A DNA stretch of 64,000 nt from CAVVJA01 sp963779485 (GCA_963779485.1 CAVZYJ010000003.1:1-64000); one strand, 5' to 3'; numbered from the stretch's first letter, positions 32,255 through 41,864 are shown. A program made the numbers and translations. The notes: a model not told the origin generated them from the sequence alone.

Positions 32255-35200
32255 ATGGCCGGGGCAGCTGACGACGAGCGCGACATCGCGTTCGGCGTAT
32301 TGGGGCCGCTGCGGGTGATGCGCGGCGGCGTTGCGGTGCCATTGGGTGGCCGGCAGCAGCGGGCCGTGCTGGCCCGGCTACTGCTCGCGGACGGCGGGGG
32401 ATTATCGGTCGACCAGCTCGCCGACGCGTTGTGGGGAGAGCACGTCCCGGCTGGGGCCGCGAGCACCATCCAGACCTATGTGTTCCATCTGCGGCAGGCC
32501 CTCGAGCCCGATCGCGAGCGAGGCGGGCGCGGGCGGATGGTCATCACTGACAACGGCCGGTACCGACTGGCCGTCCCCGTTGGTGCACTGGACGCCACAT
32601 CCTTCGAGCGGCATCTCGCCGCCGGCCACCGGCTGCTTTCGGACGGCTCACCGGCAGACGCCTTGACCGAGCTGGACCAGGCCCTCGACCTGTGGCGCGG
32701 CGAGGTGCTCGCTGACCTCGCCGACTACGACTTCGTGCAGCCGGCGGCCACCCGGCTCGCCGACAAGCGCCTGGCCGCGCTGGAGGCCAAGTTCGACGCC
32801 GAACTCGCCGTCGGCCGGCACGCCGACGTCCTCGCCGAGCTGAATGAGGTGGGGGCGCGCTACCCACTCAACGAGCAGCTGCAACGGCAGCGAATGCTCG
32901 CCCTCTACCGATGCGGCCGCGCCTCGGACGCACTCGTCGCGTACGACCACCTCCGCCGGCAGCTGGTCGACGAACTCGGCGCCGACCCCAGCCCACCCCT
33001 GCAACAACTCCATCAGCAGCTACTCACCCACGACCCCGCGTTGACGTGGCAGCCCGCCGACGGTCGCCAACCAGTCACCACGCGTCCACCGCCACCATCG
33101 ACTACCGAGGCAGCGCCGGAATTTGTCAGGTTCGGTCCCGAGCGGGTCACGACGCCGGCGCGTCGCCGACAGCCTACTTGGCTGCGCACCCGATGGCTGG
33201 TCGCGGCGAGCGCCCTCCTCTTGCTCATCGCCGCCGGCACCATCACCGGGGTCATCGTTACCCACCAGCCGAAACACACCCTTTCCGCTCTCCCACCCAA
33301 CAGCGTCGCCATCATCGACGCCAACGGCGCCATGCACGACGCCATCCCGGTCGGCCAGAGCCCGGAGGGCCTGGCCTACGGAGCTGGCTCCCTCTGGGTG
33401 GCGGAGACCGACGACGACGCGGTGCAGCGGGTCAACCCCAAGACTCACGAAGTCATCCAGACCATCCCGGTGGGTTCCGATCCCGTGGCCCTTACCGTGA
33501 GCGGGAACCACGTCTGGGTTGCCAACAGCACCGACAGCACAGTCACCGAGATCGACGCTGACACGAATCGTGTCGTCGGCGTCCCGATCGACGTCGGTGC
33601 GCTACCGGCCGCCATAGCGGCTGGACCGACCGGCGTCTGGGTCGCGGACAGCGGCGATAACGACGTACGCCTCATCGACACCGACTCGGCCACAGTCAAG
33701 AAAACCGTTTCGGTCGGTGAGGGCCCGGAGGGCCTCCTCGTCGACGGAAGCACCCTGTGGGTTGCGAATGGGCGCGACCGCACGCTGACCCACCTGGACG
33801 CCTCGACCGGAGACAACCTGAGCGGATCAATCCCGGTCGGTGCCGGCGCCATAGGTATGGCTCTGGCTGCCGGCTCGCTCTGGGTGGCCAACCAGGCCGA
33901 CCTGAGCGTCACCCGAATCGACCCGACGAGCGGCGCCACCCTGGCCACCATCCCGGTCCGCGATGGCCCGACGTCGATCGCCGCTCTGCACGGCCGCGTG
34001 TGGGTAAGCGACCAGTACGACGCCACGGTGGCCGAGATCGACCCGGCAACGAACCGCGTCACCCATCACGCCACCGGGAGCTCCGTGCACAGCGTGGTCG
34101 CCGTTGGCAATTCGCTGTGGGTGACATCCCGCGCGGCTTCGATCGACCCGACGCATATCGGCGGCACGCTGACGTTCTCGGCAGACGATCCGGGCACCTC
34201 TGGCATGGGTATCGACCCGGTGAGTGTCTACGGGCCCGATGTCCAAGCAATGGAGCGCGTCGTCTACGACGGCCTACTGACGTTACGTGTCGCGGACGGG
34301 CTGAACAGTTTGGGCGTGGTACCGGACCTCGCGGTCAAGGTTCCCATTCCCACGAATGGCGGCCGGAGATACACCTTCACCCTCCGACCGGGCATCCGCT
34401 ATTCGAACGGCACGATCGTCAAGGCGAGCGACATCCAGCGCGGTTTCAGGCGGGAGCTTACGGTCGAAAAGAAGTCCGGCAATCCCGGGCTTTACACCGC
34501 CGTGCAGGGTGCGGAGAACTGCATTTCGTCGCCTCAGCACTGCGACCTCAGCGCCGGCGTCCACGTCGACGACACCGCCGGGCTCATCACCTTCGAACTA
34601 GCCCAGCCGGATCCGGCATTCCTGTATAAGCTGGCACTTTCGCTCGTCGTCGCGACCGCTCCTGGCGCGCCGGACACAGAGTCGACCATCCCCCTGCCTG
34701 GCACTGGCGCGTACATGATCTCGGCATACAAGCGCGGCCAACTGCTCGAGCTGCGGCGAAACCCGTACTTTCATCAGTGGTCGTACGCTGCTCAACCGGC
34801 TGGGTACCCAGACGTCATCCGATATGTCAAGAGTGATGCTGGCGGATCCTGGAAGGATATCCTCTCCGGGCGAGCTGACGTCAGCTATTTCCCCAGTGAC
34901 TTTGCCGAGGCGACGGCGCTCCTTCGGCAGTACCGCAGCCAGGTGCACAGCCAACCCTTGCTGAACACGTTCTATCTCTCGATGAATCCGCACACTCCGC
35001 CGTTCAATGACGTTCGCGTGCGTCGCGCCCTCAGCGCGGCGATCAACCGTCGAACCCTCGTGGCGCTGTTCGGCGGTGCGGCCAACGCCATTCCGACCTG
35101 TCAGCTGCTGCCGGTCGGCTTCCCCGGTCATCGCACCTACTGCCCATACGCGGACGCCGACTTCGCGCCCCGAACTGCCATGGCTCAGGCGCTCGTGCAG

Positions 35201-35716
35201 CAGTCCCGAACTGCCGGGCAGGAAGTCACTGTGTGGGGTGGGGCCGATCAGGACGGCAGCGAGCGGGTCACACGTTATGTGGCTTCGGTCCTGGCCCAAC
35301 TTGGTTATCGACCAGCAGTCCACTTGACGCCCACTAGCTCCTGGCTCGATCGGCTCCGAGGTGCCGACGTGCAAGTTGGCATGGTCCCCGGGTGGAATGC
35401 CGATTACCCGGAGGCCGGCTCATTCTTCGGCACGATACTCACGTGTGCGAGTGCCAAGATCACGTCGACAAACAACGTGAACCGGTACTGCGACCCACGG
35501 CTTGACGAGATGATCGACAGCGCGACCAAGGCCGAACGCACCGATCCGGCCCAGGCTCTCGCGCAGTGGACGGCCGTCGACAAGAAGACCGTCGACGACG
35601 CGCCCTTGGCGCCGACGGTGACTGGCGTCCAGTCGATGCTCGTCTCCCGACGCCTGGGGAACTTCCAGCAGACCCCGCTGGCCGGTCTCCTGTTCGGGCA
35701 GATGTGGGTGCAATGA
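32255..35716 (+). CDS. SARP/BTAD regulator fused to a beta-propeller and an ABC substrate-binding domain
   Basis: 1153 residues. Residues ~12-105 are an OmpR-type winged helix (FGVLGPLRVMRGGVAVPLGG, LSVDQLADALWGEHVPAGAA). Residues ~110-258 are a BTAD helical bundle (FERHLAAGHRLLSDG, YRCGRASDALVAYDHLRRQL). A membrane helix lies at ~315-336. Residues ~350-630 are YVTN-type propeller repeats of ~42 residues (GSLWVAETDDDAVQRVNP; VWVANSTDSTVTEID). Residues ~637-1153 form a family 5 substrate-binding domain (YRLRNG-like VRRALSAAINRRTLVALFGG). The order implies a cytoplasmic regulator with an outside sensor. No ABC permease is adjacent. Confidence 0.85.
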   Translation: MAGAADDERDIAFGVLGPLRVMRGGVAVPLGGRQQRAVLARLLLADGGGLSVDQLADALWGEHVPAGAASTIQTYVFHLRQALEPDRERGGRGRMVITDNGRYRLAVPVGALDATSFERHLAAGHRLLSDGSPADALTELDQALDLWRGEVLADLADYDFVQPAATRLADKRLAALEAKFDAELAVGRHADVLAELNEVGARYPLNEQLQRQRMLALYRCGRASDALVAYDHLRRQLVDELGADPSPPLQQLHQQLLTHDPALTWQPADGRQPVTTRPPPPSTTEAAPEFVRFGPERVTTPARRRQPTWLRTRWLVAASALLLLIAAGTITGVIVTHQPKHTLSALPPNSVAIIDANGAMHDAIPVGQSPEGLAYGAGSLWVAETDDDAVQRVNPKTHEVIQTIPVGSDPVALTVSGNHVWVANSTDSTVTEIDADTNRVVGVPIDVGALPAAIAAGPTGVWVADSGDNDVRLIDTDSATVKKTVSVGEGPEGLLVDGSTLWVANGRDRTLTHLDASTGDNLSGSIPVGAGAIGMALAAGSLWVANQADLSVTRIDPTSGATLATIPVRDGPTSIAALHGRVWVSDQYDATVAEIDPATNRVTHHATGSSVHSVVAVGNSLWVTSRAASIDPTHIGGTLTFSADDPGTSGMGIDPVSVYGPDVQAMERVVYDGLLTLRVADGLNSLGVVPDLAVKVPIPTNGGRRYTFTLRPGIRYSNGTIVKASDIQRGFRRELTVEKKSGNPGLYTAVQGAENCISSPQHCDLSAGVHVDDTAGLITFELAQPDPAFLYKLALSLVVATAPGAPDTESTIPLPGTGAYMISAYKRGQLLELRRNPYFHQWSYAAQPAGYPDVIRYVKSDAGGSWKDILSGRADVSYFPSDFAEATALLRQYRSQVHSQPLLNTFYLSMNPHTPPFNDVRVRRALSAAINRRTLVALFGGAANAIPTCQLLPVGFPGHRTYCPYADADFAPRTAMAQALVQQSRTAGQEVTVWGGADQDGSERVTRYVASVLAQLGYRPAVHLTPTSSWLDRLRGADVQVGMVPGWNADYPEAGSFFGTILTCASAKITSTNNVNRYCDPRLDEMIDSATKAERTDPAQALAQWTAVDKKTVDDAPLAPTVTGVQSMLVSRRLGNFQQTPLAGLLFGQMWVQ

Positions 35717-35739
35717 CCCGTCCGACGGGCTGGGGTCAT
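35713..35739. terminator. Bidirectional hairpin between convergent genes
   Basis: ATGACCC (35713-35719) pairs with GGGTCAT (35733-35739), and the loop holds a small CCGTCCGACGG palindrome. It spans the stops of the BTAD fusion gene and the MMPL gene, which converge here with only 19 bp between them. Confidence 0.5.
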
Positions 35740-37919
35740 GCGGTGCTCGGCGCTTCGGCCGGGACATGGCCCTCGACCTCGAGGTGCGGTAGCCATTCCA
35801 GCCAGCGCGGCAGGTACCAGTTGCGATCACCGAGTAGCACCATGGCACTCGGCAGTACGACCGAGCGGATGACGGTGGCGTCGATCAGAAGCGACACCGC
35901 GATGCCGAACCCCATCTGTTGGAACATCACCAGGTCTCCGGCGGCAAAGCCGGCGAAGACCGCGACGATGATCAGGGCTGCCCCGGTGATGATCCGCGCC
36001 GTGGAGGCGACACCCCACCGTACGGCTTCGGCCGTGTCGGCGCCTTGGTCGAAGTGCTCGCGGATGCGGCTGAGCAGAAAGACCTGGTAGTCCATCGACA
36101 GGCCGAACAGGACCGAGAACAGAAATAGCGGCACCCAGGCCTCGATGGCGTCGACGGTCTGGAAGCCGAAGAAGCCGGCCGCAAAGCCGTCTTGGAAGAC
36201 CAGCACGAGCAGGCCGTATGCGGCACCGACCGACAGCAGGTTGAGCAGGATTGCGGTCAGCGCGATCGCGATGGATCGGAAGGCGACAGTGAGCAGGACG
36301 AAGGACAGACCGAGGACGAAGGCGAATACGAATGGGGCCGGATTGGTGACGCTGTCCAGATAATCGACGTTCTCCGCGGTCGACCCACCTACCAACGGAT
36401 CGGCGTCGGTCCCCTCGAACGCTGCTGGGACTAGCTTGTGGCGCAGATCACGCACCGCGGCGATCGCCTGGTCTCCGGCGGGGTCGCCACGCACCGGAAC
36501 GACGAGGTCGGCGACGGCACCGCTGCCGGTCCGGATCTCACCCGGCCCGAAGCGCGGGTCGTTGGCCAGTCGATCGCGTAGCTGCTCAAGTGACGTCGCG
36601 ACCCGGCCGGAATTACCGGTGACCACGATGTGGACCGGATCGGCAGTCTGCGCCGCGAAGGCGCTTTGCAGCGCGAGGTAGCCCTGCTTGGCCGCGAGAT
36701 TGTTGGGCAGCGTGCTGACTCCCGACGTACCGATGTTGAGTCCTAGGGCCGGTACGGCGAGCGCGATAAGCGCAGCGGTCGCGAGCGCGAGGCTAAGCGC
36801 CGGGCGACGCAGCACCCGGTCGATGATCGCGCCCCAGAACCGGCCTTCGGGATTCGCACGCTCCCCTGACCGCCGGCCGACGAAAGGTAACCGGATGGCG
36901 TCCACGCGGTCGTGGAGCAGCCCAAGTAGCGCCGGAAGCAGCGTGAGTGCGACGGCAAGCGAGGTAACGCCGACCAGGATCGCTCCGGCGGCGAGGCTGT
37001 GGAAGATCGTCGAGGGCACGAGCAGCAGGCCGAACATGGCGATGACGAAGGCGGATCCGCTGAACAGGACCGCCCTACTCGCCGTGGCACCCGACGCGGT
37101 GATCGCATCGTCTGGCAACCGCCCGCGACCACGCTCCTCGCGATAACGCGAGATGACGAACAGCGCGTAGTCAATCCCGAGGGCGAGGCCCATACCGGTC
37201 AGCATGTTTGTCGTGAAGATCGACAGTTCGACCAGCTGAGTGAGCAGCGCGACCAGCCCGAGGGCCGTGGTGATCGCCACGAGCGCCATCAGCAGAGGAA
37301 CCAGGCCCGCCACAACGGAACCGAAGACGAGCAGCAGGATGATCAGTGCGGCCGGAATGCCGAACCTGAGCTCACCGTTGCGTAGATCGCGTTCGGACAG
37401 CTGATTGAAGTCGTGATCACGTGTCGTGTTGCCGGTGACGTTGACGGAGAACTCCGGGTCGGCGTCCGCGCGTTGGACCGCTGCGATCACGTCGCCCGCG
37501 GAACTGTCGTCGCTCACGTTGAGGCGGACCAGCGTCGCGTGGCGGTCTGGCGAGACGAGCGAGGTTTCGTGCCCGTCAAAGTAGGAGACCACGCCGCGCA
37601 CTCCGCCGATCCCGCGCACCGTCCGGGTCAGCTCGTTGACGAAGCTGTGAAAGGCGTCATCGTCGACTGTCTCGTGGACGCCGTGCACGACGACTAGGTC
37701 GGTGACGGCACGTTGCGGATCAGGTGGAAAGGCGGTCTGTAGCCGGTTATTGGCCCGTTCGGATTCCGGGTTATTCGTACTGGAAGACTGCGTTGTGAAC
37801 CCGGTTAGCACAAACATGAGTGCCGCGATTGAACCCAGCACGACGAGTCCCCATACAGCCAGAGTCCGCCCGGCATGGCGGCTGCAGGCTTGAGCGATAG
37901 ATGCCGTCGAAAACCTCAT
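35736..37919 (-). CDS. MMPL/RND-family membrane transporter
   Basis: 727 residues from ATG 37919; an upstream in-frame ATG at 38015 is less likely. It has the MMPL layout: N-terminal helix (LAVWGLVVLGSIAALMFVLT), outer domain, helices with GMGLALGIDYALFVISRYRE (proton-relay Asp), then a repeated half with LFGLSMDYQVFLLSRIREHF and ADTAEAVRWGVASTARIITG. Mycobacterial homologues export lipids or siderophores; the substrate here is unknown. The gene is on its own and convergent with the BTAD fusion. Confidence 0.88.
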   Translation of the reverse strand: MRFSTASIAQACSRHAGRTLAVWGLVVLGSIAALMFVLTGFTTQSSSTNNPESERANNRLQTAFPPDPQRAVTDLVVVHGVHETVDDDAFHSFVNELTRTVRGIGGVRGVVSYFDGHETSLVSPDRHATLVRLNVSDDSSAGDVIAAVQRADADPEFSVNVTGNTTRDHDFNQLSERDLRNGELRFGIPAALIILLLVFGSVVAGLVPLLMALVAITTALGLVALLTQLVELSIFTTNMLTGMGLALGIDYALFVISRYREERGRGRLPDDAITASGATASRAVLFSGSAFVIAMFGLLLVPSTIFHSLAAGAILVGVTSLAVALTLLPALLGLLHDRVDAIRLPFVGRRSGERANPEGRFWGAIIDRVLRRPALSLALATAALIALAVPALGLNIGTSGVSTLPNNLAAKQGYLALQSAFAAQTADPVHIVVTGNSGRVATSLEQLRDRLANDPRFGPGEIRTGSGAVADLVVPVRGDPAGDQAIAAVRDLRHKLVPAAFEGTDADPLVGGSTAENVDYLDSVTNPAPFVFAFVLGLSFVLLTVAFRSIAIALTAILLNLLSVGAAYGLLVLVFQDGFAAGFFGFQTVDAIEAWVPLFLFSVLFGLSMDYQVFLLSRIREHFDQGADTAEAVRWGVASTARIITGAALIIVAVFAGFAAGDLVMFQQMGFGIAVSLLIDATVIRSVVLPSAMVLLGDRNWYLPRWLEWLPHLEVEGHVPAEAPSTA

Positions 37920-38055
37920 CGTGCAACTCCCCAAGGTCGCTTCCTGGCCGTCATAGGTCTCGACCTCGCCGCACAGATAGCGATCCGCGCGGGGTACCGG
38001 GGAACATCCTTTCACCTGACTGCGACGGGCGTCAGTTCTGGTGCGGGTTGATCGG

Positions 38056-38567
38056 TTACCGAAGGTGTCGCCAAGACCGACCGACCTCCCGGACAGTGGA
38101 CTCTGCGGCCTGACTTCGAGGCGCTAGCGCATGACTACGGTCGTTCGGTCCCGAACTCGTCGTGGCGGCGGAGCCAGTTGAGAGGGTCGTTGGGGGGTCC
38201 GGTCCTCGTTGGTTGGCCGCGTCGCCGGAGCGGATGCTGCGCTGCAACTGTTCGGCGTCGAGGCGGCCGAGGGCGGCACGGAACCCGCTGACGGCCTCGA
38301 GCCAGTGCGCAATGCCGGCGCGGAACTGGCGATCGGTGTCCTGAGCGTCGACCGCGGGGAGGGCGGCGGCATGGCGAAGCGCGAACGAGAGTCGCTATAG
38401 CGCGGTCCGTAGCGCGCGCCGGCCCGGGCGGGTGTCGCTGGCCGGGTTGTTCACGGCGGTGGCCAGCTGCCGGGCGCCAGTCCTACGGTGAGAGTCGCGC
38501 TGTCCAGTTCGGAGAGGATGGCGCCGTGGCGCTGGTACCAGGGCCCGGTCAGCGCCGCCTCGGTCAC
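38056..38567 (-). pseudogene. Hypothetical gene coupled to carbonic anhydrase, broken by frameshift and stop
   Basis: GTG 38567 overlaps the carbonic anhydrase stop (GTGA). The frame reads TEAALTGPWYQRHGAILSEL, DSATLTVGLAPGSW, then stops; the adjacent frame continues QLATAVNNPASDTRPGRRAL and, beyond an in-frame TAG at 38395-38397, RLSFALRHAAALPAVDAQDT, FRAGIAHWLEAVSGFRAALG and RLDAEQLQRSIRSGDAANQ. Coding bias is good on both sides of the breaks. The family is unknown to me. Two defects point to a true pseudogene. Confidence 0.45.
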
Positions 38568-39142
38568 GTCGCGGTCCCCGCAGTGGTTGCTTCGGGAACC
38601 TCGACGAGGCGCCCGGTGGTGACGTCGTAGATGTAGCCGTAGATCGGGATCCGGGCCGGCACCAGTGGATGGCGGCGGATCCGGGAGACGTCCTCGACGA
38701 CGCTGCGAGCGTTGTCGGAGATCGTGAGCCAATCGATGTAGTTGGCCTCAGCCGAGCCGGGTCCGGTGCCAACGTCATAGAAGCCGTCGGCGCCGAGTGC
38801 GGCGGTGTCGAGGCTGTTGGCGAGCAGACCGCGGATGACTTGATCGGTGAAAAACTCCATGCCGCAGTTGGAGTGGTGGATGACAAACCATTCCTTGGTG
38901 CCCAGCAGCTTGTAGGAGATCACCAGCGAGCGGATCGCGTCGTCGCTGGCCCGGCCTCCGGCGTTGCGGATGATGTGCGCGTCGCCCTCAGCCAGGCCGG
39001 CGTACTTGGCCGGGTCGAGTCGAGCGTCCATGCAGGTCAAGATGGCGAATCCGCGGGCCGGCGGGAGGGCCAGTTCGCCTTTGGGGCCAAACGTGGCGGC
39101 GTAGTCATCGTTGGCTTTCAGGACGTCGGTCAGGATCGACAT
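38564..39142 (-). CDS. Beta-class carbonic anhydrase
   Basis: 192 residues from ATG 39142. Zinc ligands Cys37 (ILTCMDARLDP), His90 and Cys93 (VIHHSNCGMEFF), with the Asp39-Arg41 dyad, all in the expected places. It catalyses CO2 hydration to bicarbonate in the cytoplasm. The short form without an N-terminal extension matches the Rv1284 subgroup. The stop overlaps a downstream GTG, so a broken hypothetical was once coupled. Earlier starts in the open frame (to 39466) would run through the divergent sulfotransferase remnant and are rejected. Confidence 0.9.
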   Translation of the reverse strand: MSILTDVLKANDDYAATFGPKGELALPPARGFAILTCMDARLDPAKYAGLAEGDAHIIRNAGGRASDDAIRSLVISYKLLGTKEWFVIHHSNCGMEFFTDQVIRGLLANSLDTAALGADGFYDVGTGPGSAEANYIDWLTISDNARSVVEDVSRIRRHPLVPARIPIYGYIYDVTTGRLVEVPEATTAGTAT

Positions 39143-39254
39143 GACTTGCTCCAATGCGGGGTCGGCTGTGCGGGGGTCGGCCGGTCGAGGCCGTGGAAAC
39201 CTCTCCGTTTGTCTGTATAGCCTATAGGTAAGAGCGATACAGTAGACTTTATAC

Positions 39255-39503
39255 ATGGTGCGGCAGGACTTCCTCGTGATCGGAACGCCGAAAGGCGGTA
39301 CGACGGCACTGCACAGTGCGCTGGTCAGGCATCCTCGGCTGTTCATGTCACCGGTCAAGGAGCCGAAGTCCGAGCAGCGCCGCGACGTACTTACCATCTT
39401 CGCCGATGATATCGGCCTGCTCGAACAGGTAACCGGGCGATCGTTCGCGGACTGGCGCGCCGACACCGGCCGGGGCGAGTTCAGTCAGCGTCGGCTGGGC
39501 TGA
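39255..39503 (+). pseudogene. Sulfotransferase with large internal deletion
   Basis: Begins MVRQDFLVIGTPKGGTTALH, the 5'-phosphosulfate-binding loop of PAPS-dependent sulfotransferases, then ALVRHPRLFMSPVKEPK. The text jumps straight to IFADDIGLLEQVTGRSFADW and ends RADTGRGEFSQRRLG, normally the C-terminus. About 200 central residues, including the 3'-phosphate-binding region, are missing while the frame stays open. Its last 82 bp are the first copy of a direct repeat (39455-39536). Confidence 0.72.
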
Positions 39504-39536
39504 TCAGCTATGTCCGAATCTCGTTCGATCCGTCCG
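39455..39536 (+). repeat. 82-bp direct repeat, copy 1
   Basis: Matches 40738-40819 at close to 90 percent identity by eye. It comprises the 3' end of a sulfotransferase (TGRGEFSQR then stop) followed by the 3' end of the convergent beta-propeller gene. The two copies flank the substrate-binding protein gene. Confidence 0.8.
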
Positions 39537-39609
39537 CATACACAGCTGCTGGGTGTCGAGCTGCCGGTCACCTAAATTACTCAGTTCGCCATTGACGGGA
39601 GAAGGCTGG

Positions 39610-40632
39610 ATGAAGCGGATCTATGTGCTGTTGTGCGCGGTGTTGGGGCTCGTCCTGGCGCTGACGGGGTGTGGGAGTAGTGGAAGCTCGGGTGGGGCGA
39701 CGACGGCTAGCGGCGGGGGCAGTTCGGGGGGGTCGTCGTGTGCGGGTTCGTCGTCTTCGGCCGGGGCGGGTGGTGGGTCGGCGGCCGGGTCGGGTGGCGG
39801 GTCGGGGGCGGCTAGTTTCCCGGCTGGGACGGGGTCGATCACGATCGGGTCGGCGGCGTTCCCGGAGAATGTGCTGTTGGCCGATATTTACGCCGGTGCG
39901 TTGAGCGCGAAGGGCGTGAAGGTGTCGAAGAAGCTGCAGATCGGTGAACGCCCGGTCTATATCAAGGCGTTGCAGGACGGGTCGATCGACATGGTGCCGG
40001 AGTATTCCGGTTCGATCCTGTCGTATTTCGACAAGTCGGCGACGGCGACGTCTCCGGAGGCGGTGTATGCGGCTTTGCAGCAGAAGCTGCCGACGACGCT
40101 TGCGGTGTTGAACTTCGCGCAAGCCGAGGACAAGGACACGATCGTGGTCACGCAGGACACGGCGACGAAGTACAACCTGCGTACGTTGGCTGATCTGTGC
40201 CCGGTGGCCGGTCAGCTGACGCTGGGTGCGCCTAAGCAGTTCCAGACTCGACCGGACGGCGTGCCGGCCCTCAAGAGCATCTACGGCATCAACTTCAAGG
40301 CGTTCAAGCCGCTGGACACCGGCGGCCCGGTCACCGTCAGTGCGCTGAAGAACGGGCAGGTGGACGCCGCCGACCTGTTCTCCACCGATCCGGCGATCAA
40401 GGGCAACAACTTCGTGGCCCTCACCGACAGCCGTAACCAGTTCGCGGCGCAGAACATCGTGCCCCTGCTGACCAAGGCGAAGATCACCCAGACGATCGCC
40501 ACCGCGGCCAACGCCGTGTCGGCCAAGCTGGACACCGACACCCTCGCCGGCCTCGTCGCCAAGGTGCAAAACGACAAGCAGGACCCGGAGACAGTCGCCA
40601 AATCCTGGCTATCCCAAAACAGTCTGGGCTAG
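39610..40632 (+). CDS. Betaine/choline-type (ProX/OpuC) ABC substrate-binding lipoprotein
   Basis: 340 residues from ATG 39610 after GGGAGAAGG. Lipobox LALTGCG follows a hydrophobic signal, then a ~55-residue Gly/Ser linker. The binding domain begins ITIGSAAFPENVLLADIYAG and includes GSIDMVPEYSGSILSYFDKS, RTLADLCPVAGQLTLGAP and DAADLFSTDPAIKGNNFVAL. This is the PF04069 fold that captures quaternary-ammonium osmolytes outside the membrane. No permease or ATPase gene is nearby, so it is an orphan. The gene lies between two 82-bp direct repeats that contain other genes' ends, so it looks inserted. Confidence 0.85.
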   Translation: MKRIYVLLCAVLGLVLALTGCGSSGSSGGATTASGGGSSGGSSCAGSSSSAGAGGGSAAGSGGGSGAASFPAGTGSITIGSAAFPENVLLADIYAGALSAKGVKVSKKLQIGERPVYIKALQDGSIDMVPEYSGSILSYFDKSATATSPEAVYAALQQKLPTTLAVLNFAQAEDKDTIVVTQDTATKYNLRTLADLCPVAGQLTLGAPKQFQTRPDGVPALKSIYGINFKAFKPLDTGGPVTVSALKNGQVDAADLFSTDPAIKGNNFVALTDSRNQFAAQNIVPLLTKAKITQTIATAANAVSAKLDTDTLAGLVAKVQNDKQDPETVAKSWLSQNSLG

Positions 40633-40737
40633 CCAGCCGCCGGACCCAGCCCGGGCCCGGCTACACGCCCTTGCCCGGGCCCGGCTACTCGACACCAGGC
40701 AGATCAACGACCGGAAGCTCGATCACCGGGATGTACG

Positions 40738-40819
40738 GCGCGCCGACGCCGGCCGTGGCGAGTTCAGCCAGCGCTGGCCAGGCTGATCAGTTGCGTCCGA
40801 ATCTCGTTCGATCCGTCCG
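40738..40819 (+). repeat. 82-bp direct repeat, copy 2
   Basis: Partner of 39455-39536. Here the left part encodes a bare sulfotransferase tail (AGRGEFSQRW, then stop) with no gene body upstream, while the right part is the true 3' end of the minus-strand propeller gene. Copy 2 is therefore the native junction on the right, and copy 1 on the left. Confidence 0.75.
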
Positions 40820-41718
40820 GGGACGCGGCCTCGTAGTAGGCCCGCCCGATCCCGTCACCGAGATCGATGACGCTGACATAACGCAACGTGTAACGGCCAT
40901 AGGGGGACTGCGCGATCCTGTCACCGGTAGGGCTGAGCACACCGTTGATCGTCGGGCCGCGCAGAGACCCGGTGCGCTCGTACCAGTTCTCGCTCGCGTC
41001 GGCCCGGCCGTCGTAAAAGCCGGTGACCGTCCCGTCGGGTCCGGGCACGATCGCCGCGACCCGCCGTCCGCGTCGATCCCACCCCGAGGCCGCAGGCGTG
41101 AGCACCTGCGCACCCCAATCCCAGTTCAGGCCGTCAGCGCTGCGCGCATAACGCGAACTCATCCGGTCCTCCGCGCCGACCTCAACCAGCGGATGGCAGC
41201 AGACCCACGCGTGCCACGTGCCGTCGCCGTCAATCCAAACCACCGGATCCTTGACCGCAGTCCGGTCATCACCGAGCCAAACAGACGCGCGATTACCGCG
41301 GGCAAGACCTGCGGGCTCATCGGCATCGAACGCGTCGATCCACCAATGCTTAGATCCAGGTGTTGACAGGCTCACATAGATCCGCCAGCCGCCATCTGGC
41401 CGTCGTACCAGTGCCGGCCTTTCCAGAGACGCGCACCCAAGCTCGTCGCGATGCAGGGCGCACACAGTCTCGAACCGCACGCCGTCGCGCGAGCGCTGCC
41501 ACGACGTTGGCGTACCCACGACCCTCGGTCACCGGGCGCCGCAGGCGATAGGCGAGAAACACCTCTCGACCGACAACGACGGCGCTCGGCGCCCCGGCCC
41601 AGAACCCGTCACCCGCACCGGGAGCAGAAACCACGAGTTCACTACAACCGACGTCGAGGGCGATGGGCTCAGCGCTCTGAGACGGCACAACGACAAATCC
41701 TATCGGAGAAGGGGCCAT
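40764..41718 (-). pseudogene. Five-bladed-propeller/glycosidase-like protein, single frameshift
   Basis: ATG 41718 starts MAPSPIGFVVVPSQSAEPIA, DVGCSELVVSAPGAGDGFWA, then GREVFLAYRLRRPVTEGRGY. The frame shifts by one base near 41490-41520 and continues RSRDGVRFETVCALHRDELG, RPDGGWRIYVSLSTPGSKHW and DGTWHAWVCCHPL, ending IRTQLISLASAG. The (K)DPVVW.DGDGTWHAW pattern is typical of GH43/GH32-like propeller proteins. The rest of the sequence is intact, so one erroneous base could account for the break. Confidence 0.65.
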
Positions 41719-41864
41719 TAGAGGTTCGAGATCGGCTCAGGTCCAGAGGCTAGGCCAACCGAGCGCCTGCCGGGCTGGGCTGCCTGCTGCACCGCCGCGG
41801 ACTGTAGCCCGGGGCTTCGCGCCGTTGGTGTCTGCGGTCAGCGCGGCGCGGGCGGAGGTTTCGA

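Noticed and set aside
39143..39466. N-terminal extension of the carbonic anhydrase
   Set aside because: It would be antisense to the sulfotransferase start, and family members begin at the MSILTDVLKAND position.
39577..40569. 330-residue minus frame across the betaine-binding gene
   Set aside because: Composed of repetitive Arg/Pro from the antisense of a Gly/Ser linker; no family resemblance.
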